Origin: Clostridia bacterium
Lineage (GTDB): Bacteria; Bacillota; Clostridia; Christensenellales; Borkfalkiaceae
Length of the DNA stretch: 64,000 nt
Direction: 5' to 3'
Assembly (NCBI GenBank): GCA_013316055.1
Contig: WSNM01000002.1
Location: 30,883 to 94,882 of the forward strand
Shown: in pieces, positions 1-8,026 of the stretch
How positions within the stretch are numbered: position 1 is the first letter of the stretch
Layout of the letters: every line of letters starts with the position of its first letter
The notes under the pieces: generated by a model
What the model was told of the DNA's origin: nothing
The model's database searches: none
Seen by the model: the letters and a program-made list of their open reading frames with translations, nothing else
Position numbers and translations under genes: made by a program

Positions 1-36
1 ACACTTCAACGCAATTTATAATAAGGCATAAATAAA

Positions 37-66
37 GCCGTCGGCGCAAGGTGTTGCGCCGACGGC
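37..66 (-). terminator. rpmB intrinsic terminator
   Basis: A 13-bp perfect stem (37-49 with 54-66) with a four-base loop lies just downstream of rpmB. On the minus strand it runs into a T-rich tract. The other side is also T-rich, so it may work in both directions. Confidence 0.8.
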
Positions 67-102
67 TGTCTTTTTAATGCTTCAATTCAAAATGAAAAAG
101 CC

Positions 103-285
103 TTACGCTCTTTCAACGGATTTAAGGCAACGCGTACAAACATATCCCGTAACCGTCTTGCCGTTTTCAACGTAAGAAACCTTCTGAACGTTGGCTTTGA
201 AGGTTCTTCTGGTTCTTCTTTTCGAGTGGCTTACGTTGTTGCCCGTAGTCTGACCTTTTCCGCATACGCTGCAAACTCTTGACAT
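103..285 (-). CDS. rpmB: 50S ribosomal protein L28
   Basis: This is a structural protein of the large ribosomal subunit. The 60-residue product has the usual length and opening of L28 ([11 protein letters not shown]), a basic central part rich in Arg, Lys and Ser, and a C-terminal CTRCLKS. The CSVCGK and CTRC pairs make the four-cysteine, zinc-binding form of L28. A strong GGAGGTG ribosome binding site precedes the start. It is transcribed divergently from the asp23 homologue, as in Bacillus (rpmB/yloU). A terminator follows directly. Confidence 0.97.
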   Translation of the reverse strand: MSRVCSVCGKGQTTGNNVSHSKRRTRRTFKANVQKVSYVENGKTVTGYVCTRCLKSVERA

Positions 286-355
286 AATTTATAGCACCTC
301 CGTGGGGTAAAATTCTTAAGGTTAAAAATAAGGTCGCATAAAATCGACCTTGAAT

Positions 356-384
356 AATATAACACGCATTTTAAAAAAAATCAA
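356..384 (-). promoter_or_regulatory. Promoter of rpmB
   Basis: Read on the minus strand, TTGATT (379-384) is followed by a 17-base spacer and TATATT (356-361). This is a good sigma-A promoter about 70 bases upstream of the rpmB start. Confidence 0.6.
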
Positions 385-487
385 TCAAAAACGCTGCCTA
401 AGTTTTATTTTTTTGAGTATTTTACAAAATAATTTAAAGCGGCTTTTATTTCAATACAACGAAATTAAGATATTTGTCGGGAAACAC

Positions 488-516
488 TTGCAAATTGGAA
501 TAAAATAGTTTAAAAT
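488..516 (+). promoter_or_regulatory. Promoter of asp23-fakA-recG
   Basis: TTGCAA (488-493), a 17-base spacer and TAAAAT (511-516) lie 24 bases upstream of the asp23-like start codon. The rest of the 286-539 intergenic stretch is AT-rich and shows nothing else. Confidence 0.6.
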
Positions 517-539
517 ATTTTGCGTATAAGGAGCAGAAA

Positions 540-890
540 ATGTCGGTAAATACAAGCAACGTGTACGGAAAAATTTCAATATCCGACCAAGCCATCGCAA
601 AGGTGGCTAAAAACGCTGCGCTGGAATGCTACGGTATAGTCGATACGGCCTCCCGTTCGCTTACCGATTCCCTTTCCGAGCTTCTTAAAAAGCAGCCCGA
701 CGGGCGCGGAGTTAAGGTTGTTACCTCCGGCGACAGAATTTTTATCGATATTAACGTGGTTATAAAATACGGGGTTTCGATAAACGCCGTTGCCGAATCG
801 CTTAAAGAGGGCGTTAAATACAAGGTAGAGCGCTTCACGGGAATGATTGTTGACACCGTGGACGTGAATATTATCGGAGTAAAGCTGTAA
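540..890 (+). CDS. Asp23/Gls24 family envelope stress protein
   Basis: This 116-residue protein is the counterpart of Bacillus YloU. Asp23/Gls24 proteins are small soluble alpha/beta proteins, linked in staphylococci to membrane anchoring and cell-wall stress; the exact role here is unknown. The sequence shows the family core: an N-terminal GKISISDQAIAKVAKNAALECYGIV and a C-terminal EGVKYKVERFTGMIVDTVDVNIIGVKL. It starts with ATG after an AAGGAG site. It sits directly upstream of fakA and recG, the same order as yloU–yloV–recG in Bacillus. Confidence 0.9.
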   Translation: MSVNTSNVYGKISISDQAIAKVAKNAALECYGIVDTASRSLTDSLSELLKKQPDGRGVKVVTSGDRIFIDINVVIKYGVSINAVAESLKEGVKYKVERFTGMIVDTVDVNIIGVKL

Positions 891-983
891 AACCGTGCTT
901 TTGCGGAGCGGCTTTACTTTTTGTTTGCAAAAAAACCAGAACACACCAAATTATATTTGTACACACATAATTTCAGGAGTATT

Positions 984-2639
984 ATGCAGAAAACGATAAA
1001 CAGCACCGAGTTTCGCAAAATGGTTCTTTCCGGTGCGAGAATGCTTGAAATAAACAGAGCTAAAGTTGACGCTTTAAACGTCTTTCCCGTTCCCGACGGC
1101 GACACGGGTACAAATATGTCGCTTACACTTCAATCGGCGGTAAGAGAGATGAACGCATGCTCTTCAAACCGCTTTCAGGAAATCTGCGACGCGGTGTCAA
1201 AGGGCGCGTTGAAGGGCGCGCGCGGCAATTCGGGCGTTATATCCTCCCAGATTTTCCGCGGAATTTGCTCGGTTATTAAGGAAACAAAGGACAGCTTCGA
1301 TACAAAAACCTTCGCAAAGGCGATGGAGGCGGGCACAAAGGTTGCTTACAGCGCCGTTTCCATTCCCAAGGAAGGCACGATTTTAACGGTAGTACGCTGC
1401 ATGAGCGAGGCGGCGGCAAAGCTTGCAAGCAAGCATAAGGATTTTGTGGACTACCTTACAGCGCTTATCGAGGTGGGCGACGAAGCGCTTGCGCGCACGC
1501 CCGAGCTGTTGCCCGTTTTAAAGAAGGCGGGCGTTGTGGACAGCGGCGGCGTTGGCTTAATGACCATTATGCGCGGATTCCTTGCCGCTATTTCGGGCGA
1601 GGATACCGACCTCGAGGAAATTCCTACCGAGGCGATGGACAGTAACAAGAGCGAGGACGACGTTTTCGGCGATAATTCGGACATTATCAACCTCGATTTG
1701 GGCGATATAGAGTTTGCCTACTGCACGGAATTTTTCGTAATCAATTTAAAACAGATAACCACCCTTGCGGACATCGACAGGCTTAAAGAGAAGCTTATGC
1801 AAATAGGCGACAGCGTAATCTGTATAGGCGATTTGGAGCTTGTTAAGGTGCACGTTCACACCAACACCCCCGGCGTTGCGCTTAGCTATGCGTTGGAGCT
1901 TGGCGAGCTTGACAGAATAAAAATAGAAAACATGCTCGAAGAAAACCGCGCCCTTAAAGCCAAATTGGAGGCGGAAAAGAAGGAAATGGGCATGCTTGCA
2001 ATCTGCGCGGGCAGCGGACTTGAAGAAATTTTCAAGGACTTGCTTTGCGACAGAGTAATAGAGGGCGGTCAGACCATGAACCCGTCTGCGCAGGATATTG
2101 CGGACGCCGTTCAGAAGATAAACGCAAGCAACGTTTTCGTATTCCCCAACAACAGCAACGTAATACTTGCGGCAGAGCAGGCCAAGGCGCTTGTGACTAA
2201 CCGCACTATACACGTTATTCCCACCAAAAACGTACCGCAGGGCTTTGCGGCGGCGTTGCAGTTTAATGCGGACGCGTCCGTGCCCGAAAACAAGACGAAT
2301 ATGACCCACGCAATAGATAACGTTTCCTCCGGTCAGGTTACCTACGCGGTAAGAAATACGACCATGAACGGCTTCAAGCTGAAAGAGGGCGACATTATAG
2401 GGCTTGACAACAAGCGCATTCTTGCCAAGGGCGAAAATATAGACGAAACCACGTTGAAGCTTGTAAAGGCGCTTAAAAACGACGAGCACGAAATGATAAC
2501 GCTTTATTACGGCAAGGAAGTGACGGAGGAGGACGCGCAGGCGCTTGCGGAAAAGCTTGCGGAGGAGTACCCCGACTGCGACGTCGATTTCCACTTCGGT
2601 GGACAGCCCGTGTATTATTATATGGTTTCACTTGAATAA
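984..2639 (+). CDS. fakA: Fatty acid kinase catalytic subunit (DhaL/DegV-type, YloV)
   Basis: The product phosphorylates fatty acids held by a FakB carrier, feeding exogenous fatty acids into phospholipid synthesis. The N-terminal 200 residues form a DhaL-like nucleotide-binding domain, with the hallmark NVFPVPDGDTGTNM and ARGNSGVISSQIFRG segments and a GGVGLMTIMRG helix. The second half is the long FakA middle and C-terminal region. At 551 residues it matches the family length (about 550). The start at 984 is chosen because AGGAG lies 4 bases upstream; the reading frame extends 63 bases further but without a site. No fakB is seen in the window. Confidence 0.92.
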   Translation: MQKTINSTEFRKMVLSGARMLEINRAKVDALNVFPVPDGDTGTNMSLTLQSAVREMNACSSNRFQEICDAVSKGALKGARGNSGVISSQIFRGICSVIKETKDSFDTKTFAKAMEAGTKVAYSAVSIPKEGTILTVVRCMSEAAAKLASKHKDFVDYLTALIEVGDEALARTPELLPVLKKAGVVDSGGVGLMTIMRGFLAAISGEDTDLEEIPTEAMDSNKSEDDVFGDNSDIINLDLGDIEFAYCTEFFVINLKQITTLADIDRLKEKLMQIGDSVICIGDLELVKVHVHTNTPGVALSYALELGELDRIKIENMLEENRALKAKLEAEKKEMGMLAICAGSGLEEIFKDLLCDRVIEGGQTMNPSAQDIADAVQKINASNVFVFPNNSNVILAAEQAKALVTNRTIHVIPTKNVPQGFAAALQFNADASVPENKTNMTHAIDNVSSGQVTYAVRNTTMNGFKLKEGDIIGLDNKRILAKGENIDETTLKLVKALKNDEHEMITLYYGKEVTEEDAQALAEKLAEEYPDCDVDFHFGGQPVYYYMVSLE

Positions 2640-2675
2640 TTTTTTATAAGCGTCGCAAATATTAAAATCGAAAGG

Positions 2676-2695
2676 GGGAAGACAAAAGTCTTCCC
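2676..2695 (+). terminator. Hairpin between fakA and recG
   Basis: An 8-bp stem (GGGAAGAC with GTCTTCCC) and AAAA loop are followed by TATTAATTT. The U-tract is poor, so it probably attenuates or protects the mRNA rather than ending it. Confidence 0.4.
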
Positions 2696-2710
2696 TATTA
2701 ATTTACAAAT

Positions 2711-4717
2711 ATGCAGTTAACGTCTTTAAGGTTCGTTTCCGAAAAGCGGGAAAAGGACTTCAACAAACTGAATATTTACAGCTGCGAGCAGCTTGTGCGG
2801 CATTACCCGCGCGACTACCTCGATTTAAGCTGCGTCACAATGCTTAAGGACGCGTACCACAACGACGTCATTTTAACGCTGTGCGAGGTTTTGAACGTAG
2901 AGGTAAACCGCTATGCCCGCCGTCCGTTCGTCAAGGCGCTTTGCCAGCAGAACGGCTGTATGTTCACCGCAATCTGGTTCAACCAGATGTATATGGCGAC
3001 CAAGGTTGACAGGGGAGAGTACCTTTTTTACGGCAGAGTGCAGAACAAATACGGCTTCGGTTGCCAGATGGTAAACCCGCAAATCGAGCGCGCGGACAGA
3101 AATTCGGTGCTGAAAGGGTTTATTCCCGTATACTCGCTTTCGGGCAGCTTAACGCAGGGTATAGTGCGCGCGGCGGTAAGGCAGGCGCTTAAAAAAGTGC
3201 CGTTGTTAAGCCATATCCCCGCACCAATTCAAAAAAAGTATAAGCTTTTGCCGCTTGCGGAGGCGTATTATAAATTGCATTGCCCGCAGAACCGCGAGGA
3301 TATAAGGCAGGCGTCCGAGCGCATTGCGATAGAGGAGTATTTTCTGCTGATTTCCGCCTTTAAGGTGATTAAGGGCGGGCGAGAGGAGGCGCGGCTTAAC
3401 GCGTATACGGTCACGCGGGAGGACGTTAACTCCTTCATATCCCGCTATCAATTCGAATTTACCGAGGGGCAGAAGTCGGCTGTCGGCACAATTTTCGATT
3501 GCGTGCATTCGCCGCATAAAATGAATATGCTTTTGCAAGGCGACGTGGGCAGCGGAAAGACCGCAGTTGCCTTCGCGGGCATATATATGGCGGTCAAATC
3601 GGGTTATCAGGCGGTTATGCTTGCCCCTACCGAGGTTTTGGCGCGCCAGAACGGCGAGCTTTTGAAGCGGTATTTTCCCGATTACGAAAGCGCGGTGCTG
3701 ACGGGCTCTACCCCCGCGGCGGAAAAACGGGAGATTAAAAAGGCCGTTGCAAGCGGCAAATGCAGTATACTTTGCGGCACGCATGCGGTCATTCAGGGCG
3801 ACGTGCAGTTTGCAAGGCTTGCGTTTGCGGTCTGCGACGAACAGCACCGCTTCGGCGTGGCTCAACGCTCGTCGCTGTCGGAAAAGGGTGACGGCTGCGA
3901 CGTGCTTATAATGTCCGCAACGCCCATTCCGCGCACGCTTTCGCTTATATTTTACGGCGATTTGGACGTGGCTACAATCAAGGATAAACCGCGTTCGCGG
4001 CAGGATATATCCACGGCAATTATTCCCGAGCGCAAGTATAACGATATGTATAAATACATTTCCGAGCAGGCGCGGGAGGGCAATCAGACCTATTTCGTAT
4101 GCCCCAAAATCGAGGGCGACGACGAGGGCACGGTTATGTCCGTAACCGAGCTGTACGAGGATTTACGGGCGAAAATGCCGAGGGTAAGAATTGCGCTTTT
4201 GCACGGCAAAATGAAGGACAAGCAGAAGAACGGGATTATGCAGGCGTTTAAAAACAGAGAATACGACTGCCTTGTTTCCACAACGGTTGTCGAGGTGGGC
4301 GTGGACGTGCCCAACGCAACCACAATGATTATTTACAATGCAGAAAGGTTCGGGCTTTCCCAGCTGCACCAGCTGCGCGGACGCGTGGGGCGCGGCGATA
4401 AGAAAAGCTATTGCTTTTTGCTGATGGGCGCGGACAGCGAAGAGGCGCGCGAGCGGCTGAACGTTATAAAAAACAGCACGGACGGCTTCGAGATTGCAGA
4501 GGCAGACTTAAAGCTGCGCGGCGGCGGCGATTTTATGGGTACCCGCCAGAGCGGAAAAATTCTGTCGGAAATAAAAAATCTCAAATTCCCCGTAGAGGCT
4601 GTTTTTACCGCAAAGGCGCTGTCCGACGAGGCGTTTTGCGGCGCGTTCGACACGGCGGAGCTTGCGCGGATAGCGGCGGAAAGGTACGAAGGCTTAAAGG
4701 ACGTTGTGCTTAACTGA
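2711..4717 (+). CDS. recG: ATP-dependent DNA helicase RecG
   Basis: RecG remodels stalled replication forks and branched DNA. The 668-residue product has the RecG layout: an N-terminal wedge/OB region (about 1-250), then helicase motif I LLQGDVGSGKTAVA, motif Ia APTEVLARQ, the RecG-type motif II DEQH (CDEQHRFGVAQR), motif III MSATPIPRTL, and the second RecA lobe ending in QLHQLRGRVGRG. The C-terminal LRGGGDFMGTRQSG is the RecG-specific tail. It begins 71 bases after fakA and is convergent with the antiporter gene. Confidence 0.97.
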   Translation: MQLTSLRFVSEKREKDFNKLNIYSCEQLVRHYPRDYLDLSCVTMLKDAYHNDVILTLCEVLNVEVNRYARRPFVKALCQQNGCMFTAIWFNQMYMATKVDRGEYLFYGRVQNKYGFGCQMVNPQIERADRNSVLKGFIPVYSLSGSLTQGIVRAAVRQALKKVPLLSHIPAPIQKKYKLLPLAEAYYKLHCPQNREDIRQASERIAIEEYFLLISAFKVIKGGREEARLNAYTVTREDVNSFISRYQFEFTEGQKSAVGTIFDCVHSPHKMNMLLQGDVGSGKTAVAFAGIYMAVKSGYQAVMLAPTEVLARQNGELLKRYFPDYESAVLTGSTPAAEKREIKKAVASGKCSILCGTHAVIQGDVQFARLAFAVCDEQHRFGVAQRSSLSEKGDGCDVLIMSATPIPRTLSLIFYGDLDVATIKDKPRSRQDISTAIIPERKYNDMYKYISEQAREGNQTYFVCPKIEGDDEGTVMSVTELYEDLRAKMPRVRIALLHGKMKDKQKNGIMQAFKNREYDCLVSTTVVEVGVDVPNATTMIIYNAERFGLSQLHQLRGRVGRGDKKSYCFLLMGADSEEARERLNVIKNSTDGFEIAEADLKLRGGGDFMGTRQSGKILSEIKNLKFPVEAVFTAKALSDEAFCGAFDTAELARIAAERYEGLKDVVLN

Positions 4718-4731
4718 ATACATAAAAATGC

Positions 4732-4758
4732 GGCGCGCCCGAGTAATTCGGGCGCGCC
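4732..4758. terminator. Bidirectional terminator, recG / antiporter
   Basis: An 11-bp GC-rich stem (4732-4742 with 4748-4758) lies between the convergent stops of recG and the antiporter gene. A-rich and T-rich flanks on the two sides suit termination of both transcripts. Confidence 0.7.
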
Positions 4759-4764
4759 ATTCAA

Positions 4765-6249
4765 TTAATTTTCAATTGTTTGTGCGGGAGGCTCAGTCGG
4801 CTCAGTCGGCGCGGACGGCTCAGTCGGCTCAGTCGGAGCGGACGACGTGGGCGGTGCGGTCGGTGCGGTCGGCGCATCGACGGGCGGTAGGGCATTCGGC
4901 TTATCTTTGCCGTATAATACTTTAAGTAAAACGGGCGTAAGTATAGAGGACACAAGTATAAGCAGTACCGTCATAATCATAAAATCTGGCGACAGCGCAT
5001 ACCCTCCAAGCGTTTCGGTATCGATTACCGCAGAGGTGACAATCAGCGCAACCTCGCCGCGCGCCATCATGCCTACGCCGCCGATTGCACTTTCGCGCCA
5101 GCTGTATTTAAACGCCTTGCAGATTGCGCCGCAACCGATTATTTTGCCTATAAGCCCCAACAGCACGGCAAGCAGTGCAAACAGCAGAATGCGCGGGTCG
5201 AGCTTTGCGAACGAAATGCTGGAAATACCTATATTTGCAAAAAACGCGGGGGCAAAAACGGTGTAGGTGTCTACCTCGACCTGACGGTCGGTATAGCGGC
5301 TTGCGCGTATGTCTGTGGACAGCACAACGCCCGCAAGAAAGGCTCCCGTTATATCTGCAACGCCGAAAATTTCTTCCGCAATCCAGCTGTAGCCGAAGCA
5401 TACCGCCATTGCGAAAATGGGTATGCGGTGGTGCGTGGGCCAGCGCTTATCCATCCATTTAAACAGCTTTGATATTACAAAGCCCGCAAGCACGGCAAAC
5501 ACAAAAAAGCACACAATCATTATTACGGTGCCGTATATGGTCGATTTAAACGCCTCGAAGCCGTTTGCGTTTTCCGTAATGCCCGCTTTGCCCTTTGCTA
5601 TGCCCGTGACTACCGAAAGCAGAACAATGCCGATTACGTCGTCAATAATCGCGGCGGAAATAATCGTAGTGCCCAGCTTGGTGTTGATTTTGCCAAGCTC
5701 CTTCAAAACCGAAACGGTTATGGCAACGCTGGTTGCGGTTAGTATGGTGCCGATAAAAATTCCGCGGAAAAGTCTTGTTTGGTCGGAAAAGCCCAGACCG
5801 ATATTGCCGAAGGGCAGGGATATTAAAAATCCGAGCAAAAGCGGTACGGCAACGCCCGAAGTCGCCATTAAAACCGCGGCAAGTCCGGTGCTTTTAAGCT
5901 CCTTCAAATTAGTTTCCAGCCCCGTTGAAAACATAAGCAACAGCACACCAATTTTTGCGAAAATTTCAAGCGCGTTTTCTTTGGGTAGGGACAGCAGAGA
6001 AATGTATCCGCCGTCCTCGAAGCCGATAAAGCAGAAGCCGCCGCCGAACCATTTATAAAACAGCTCGCCGAAAATTGACGGGCCGACAAGTATGCCCGCG
6101 ATTATGTAGCCGAGAACCTGAGGCAAGCCTATGCGCCTGAACAGTATCCCGAAAAATTTGGTTGCAAAAAGTATTATTGCAAGCACCGCCACAAACCCGA
6201 TTGCCGTGTTGCCCTTAAAGCCCTCGAAGGCTAATAAAAAATTACTCAT
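4765..6249 (-). CDS. Monovalent cation:proton antiporter, CPA2 (Kef/NapA) family
   Basis: This integral membrane protein probably exchanges Na+ or K+ for H+. The 494 residues begin with closely spaced hydrophobic segments, including GLPQVLGYIIAGILVGPSIFG, which is typical of CPA2 N-termini, and about a dozen membrane spans follow. IIDDVIGIVLLSV carries the paired acidic residues used for ion binding, and ITGAFLAGVVLS and ARGEVALI match the later family motifs. No RCK/TrkA-N domain is present. The last 40 residues are a low-complexity tail of PT, PTEP and SAPTEP units encoded by a short tandem DNA repeat. It is monocistronic. Confidence 0.85.
   Translation of the reverse strand: MSNFLLAFEGFKGNTAIGFVAVLAIILFATKFFGILFRRIGLPQVLGYIIAGILVGPSIFGELFYKWFGGGFCFIGFEDGGYISLLSLPKENALEIFAKIGVLLLMFSTGLETNLKELKSTGLAAVLMATSGVAVPLLLGFLISLPFGNIGLGFSDQTRLFRGIFIGTILTATSVAITVSVLKELGKINTKLGTTIISAAIIDDVIGIVLLSVVTGIAKGKAGITENANGFEAFKSTIYGTVIMIVCFFVFAVLAGFVISKLFKWMDKRWPTHHRIPIFAMAVCFGYSWIAEEIFGVADITGAFLAGVVLSTDIRASRYTDRQVEVDTYTVFAPAFFANIGISSISFAKLDPRILLFALLAVLLGLIGKIIGCGAICKAFKYSWRESAIGGVGMMARGEVALIVTSAVIDTETLGGYALSPDFMIMTVLLILVSSILTPVLLKVLYGKDKPNALPPVDAPTAPTAPPTSSAPTEPTEPSAPTEPTEPPAQTIEN
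4790..4845. repeat. Tandem repeat coding the Pro/Thr/Glu tail of the antiporter
   Basis: The unit CTCAGTCGG recurs four times, interrupted by GCGGACG and AGCGGAC variants. It encodes (minus strand) repeated TEP/AP units at the antiporter C-terminus. It lies inside the gene and keeps frame. Confidence 0.6.
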
Positions 6250-6373
6250 ACCGCACCGTATTATATGACGAATTTAAAATAATGTAAATAAATTTGCGCT
6301 GCTTTTGCCAAAATTTTGCGCGCGGCGGTTTTTGGTAAATATATGAAAATTACAAGAAATTTAAAAAAAGGGG

Positions 6374-6401
6374 TTGACAAACCGCTCAACTGTGCTATAA
6401 T
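6374..6401 (+). promoter_or_regulatory. Strong promoter of the 6.4-kb ncRNA
   Basis: A perfect TTGACA (6374-6379), a 16-base spacer and a perfect TATAAT (6396-6401) with an extended -10 TGC directly before it. This is the best sigma-A consensus in the window and predicts a start near 6408. No reading frame of normal size follows. The stretch 6250-6373 holds only AT-rich leader sequence for the divergent antiporter. Confidence 0.85.
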
Positions 6402-6407
6402 GAAATC

Positions 6408-6836
6408 AGAAAAGAAAATAACTTACACAAAATGTTAGGTACCAACATTAATCCACGAGGTAAGCTATATGAAATATAAGTAGCCGCGAAAGCGGGTCAA
6501 GGTTCAATTTTAAGGCCGCGGAAGGATGCGGCGGCCGTTTCTGTATGACAGAGGGCAAAAATTAAAGGGAAAACTGTTTGGGAGGTAAAGTAAGATGATT
6601 TTATTTTACGCCAAAACGATTGAAGGACAAGGAAGGTAAACTCCGATGTACAACTTTACGGGGGAAATCTGATTCCGGCAGACGGTTGATTGATACGCAG
6701 AAGGTATGGCGCAATACCTGCTGCACGGTTTTTAAGCCGATTGGCCTTATGGTAACCGTGCGGAGGCGATTTCCGAATCAAAATTAAATAGAAGGCTACC
6801 CTGCACCGACGTATAGGCGCAGGGTTTGTTATTTTT
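6408..6836 (+). ncRNA. Unidentified structured non-coding RNA, about 430 nt
   Basis: The transcript is bounded by a consensus promoter and an intrinsic terminator, and no credible protein frame lies within it. Helices visible by eye are: 6422-6426 with 6460-6464, enclosing 6431-6436 with 6444-6449; a CCGC-GAAA-GCGG GNRA hairpin at 6484-6495; 6514-6519 with 6531-6536; a 9-bp stem 6585-6593 with 6601-6609; and a long-range pair 6663-6669 with 6768-6774. The last closes a multiloop holding hairpins 6702-6719 and 6723-6761. It lacks the conserved cores of RNase P RNA, tmRNA, SRP RNA and 6S RNA. I do not recognise the family. It lies beside, but is divergent from, the antiporter gene. Confidence 0.75.
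6799..6836 (+). terminator. Terminator of the ncRNA
   Basis: CCCTGC (6799-6804) pairs with GCAGGG (6819-6824), followed by a T-rich tract to 6836. It sets the 3' end of the non-coding RNA. Confidence 0.7.
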
Positions 6837-6867
6837 GCGGTCGGGCCAAGCGGGCAGTGCAAAAAAA

Positions 6868-6908
6868 GAAAGCCCTTTTACTTACCCAAAGTAAGTAAAA
6901 GGGCTTTC
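6868..6908 (-). terminator. Terminator of the 76-aa orphan gene / XRE operon
   Basis: An 18-bp perfect stem (6868-6885 with 6891-6908) with a 5-base loop. On the minus strand seven T residues follow directly, so it ends the minus-strand unit. Confidence 0.85.
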
Positions 6909-6951
6909 GATATAAACTTCACCCAAGGGTTAAAATTTATTTCTTTGGTAA

Positions 6952-7182
6952 TCAGTGCGAAAGTATCCAGCTTTTAACGTCGTCCCGTTCGATAGGGGTT
7001 ACGTTCTCTTCGGGGTACTTTGATTTCTTTCCGCCGTAGGTGTAGATAAAATATCTGCCGTCGCTCGTTATATATAAGGTCTCTTCATAGCCGCAAGGGT
7101 CGCCGGGGGCACCGTAGGTGAATTTTTTATCTATAGTAGATTTTGCGGTGTCGTAAGCGACGCCGTCGATTTCTTTACACAT
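6952..7182 (-). CDS. Small hypothetical protein (76 aa)
   Basis: The product starts MCKEIDGVAYDTAKS and carries a YGAPGDPCGYEETLYITSDGRYFIYTYGGKKSKY core, then an acidic helix ending in VKSWILSH. It is soluble and has no signal peptide. The pattern of an N-terminal YDTA, a central EETLY..GR.FIY.YGG..SKY and a C-terminal W is one I associate with small proteins of unknown function scattered in Clostridia; this was not checked. It lies 182 bases downstream of the three XRE frames on the same strand and ends at a strong terminator, so it may be the last gene of that unit. Confidence 0.7.
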   Translation of the reverse strand: MCKEIDGVAYDTAKSTIDKKFTYGAPGDPCGYEETLYITSDGRYFIYTYGGKKSKYPEENVTPIERDDVKSWILSH

Positions 7183-7364
7183 AAAGCTTCACTCTTCCCA
7201 CAGTTATCGATTAAACTAACCGAATAAATTTTATCATAACGGCAGATTTCTGTCAAATTAAAATATTTTTTGTTTAAACGGCGGCGCGCTTTGTTAAAAA
7301 ATAAAGAATTTTGTTAAAAATCCGGTAATTTAACAGTATTTCTTTTATAATGTGCCCTCAATAA

Positions 7365-7562
7365 TCAATCTTCCAAACCCAAAAGATAATCTGCCGAAAC
7401 TTCAAATACCTTGCAGATTTTTATAATTGTATCAACAGTAAGCTGAATTTCTTCGCGCTCGTATTTTCCTACGGTGCTTTGGGTGGTTGAAAGCATTTCG
7501 GCTAACTGCGATTGCGTTAAGCCTTTTTCCTGTCGAATTTCTTTTATTCTTTGTCCGTACAT
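7365..7562 (-). CDS. XRE/Cro-CI family HTH regulator (third of a tandem set)
   Basis: This 65-residue protein is essentially one helix-turn-helix domain: RIKEIRQEKGLTQSQLAEMLSTTQSTVGKYEREEIQLTVDTIIKICKVFEVSADYLLGLED. The ending matches the usual YLLGL of small Cro/CI repressors. ATG at 7562 is preferred; an in-frame TTG two codons upstream is possible. The frame lies in phase with the preceding XRE frame, separated by a TAA and a few codons. It is probably a DNA-binding autoregulator or a partner of the repressor at 7803-8006. Confidence 0.85.
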   Translation of the reverse strand: MYGQRIKEIRQEKGLTQSQLAEMLSTTQSTVGKYEREEIQLTVDTIIKICKVFEVSADYLLGLED

Positions 7563-7571
7563 ATACAAAGC

Positions 7572-7802
7572 TTATCTGTTTATCTTAGGGTTATCCGTTC
7601 TTTCAAGCAGGTAATCAACCGAAACATTAAAATAATCTGCAAGCTTTATCAATGTTTCGTAATCAGCCTGATATTCTCCCGTTTCATAGCGGCTGATACT
7701 GTTTTGGTTCATATTTAAATCCATTGCAAGCTTAAGCTGTGAAATTTTTTTCTGTTCCCTTAAATTTCTTAATCTCTTTAAATTTAATCTTTTTCCGTAG
7801 TA
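7572..7802 (-). pseudogene. XRE-type HTH reading frame without a start codon
   Basis: Translated from 7802, the frame reads YYGKRLNLKRLRNLREQKK, then ISQLKLAMDLNMNQNSISRY, then ETGEYQADYETLIKLADYF and NVSVDYLLERTDNPKINR before TAA. It is a complete 76-codon Cro/CI HTH module, but the codon where its neighbour has ATG (before Tyr-Gly) is TAC, and the codon before that pair is the TAA of the upstream repressor. The first in-frame ATG lies inside the HTH. Possible explanations are a lost start, readthrough of the upstream TAA, or a decayed paralogue. Confidence 0.6.
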
Positions 7803-8006
7803 TTAATAATCTGATAATCCCAATAAGAAATCGGAAGAAGTTTCAAACAGCTTACAGATTTTTATAAGCGTTTTCAAATCGGGTTCGCGGTAGCCTTGCT
7901 CGTATCCGCCGTAACAGCTTACGGAAATTTCCAACGCGTCGGCAACGTCCTTTTGCTTTAAACCCCTTTCAACGCGCAATTCTTTCAATCTTTCTTTAAG
8001 TATCAT
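7803..8006 (-). CDS. XRE/Cro-CI family repressor, module 1
   Basis: This is a 67-residue single-domain HTH protein. LKELRVERGLKQKDVADALEISVSCYGGYEQGYREPDLKTLIKICKLFETSSDFLLGLSDY shows the five-helix Cro/CI fold, with the recognition helix around ISVSCYGGYE. It is transcribed away from the cysteine-rich mini-protein gene at 8108. The 101-base gap holds a consensus promoter and three copies of a CGCGAAACGCG palindrome, the expected place for its own operators. By family behaviour it should repress the mini-protein and perhaps itself; that is inference. Two further XRE frames follow in the same phase. Confidence 0.9.
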   Translation of the reverse strand: MILKERLKELRVERGLKQKDVADALEISVSCYGGYEQGYREPDLKTLIKICKLFETSSDFLLGLSDY

Positions 8007-8026
8007 AAAAAAACTCTACCATAAAA

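Noticed and set aside
1746-2594. 282-residue minus-strand reading frame opposite fakA
   Set aside because: Shadow of the fakA gene on the other strand; no ribosome binding site and no family features. The same applies to other long antisense frames, such as 29613-30578 opposite hydB and 43487-44620 opposite addBA.
4790-4845. CRISPR-like direct repeats
   Set aside because: The repeats are contiguous, in frame within the antiporter gene and without spacers.
6455-6482. Tiny frame ATG AAA TAT AAG TAG after a GAGG inside the ncRNA
   Set aside because: Only four codons, and the GAGG is part of a helix; it is more likely chance than a leader peptide.
6480-6840. Possible RNase P RNA, tmRNA or tRNA
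   Set aside because: The conserved cores (for example GAGGAAAGTCC, a CCA end or a GGTTCGA T-arm in a cloverleaf) are absent; no tRNA-like cloverleaf could be drawn.
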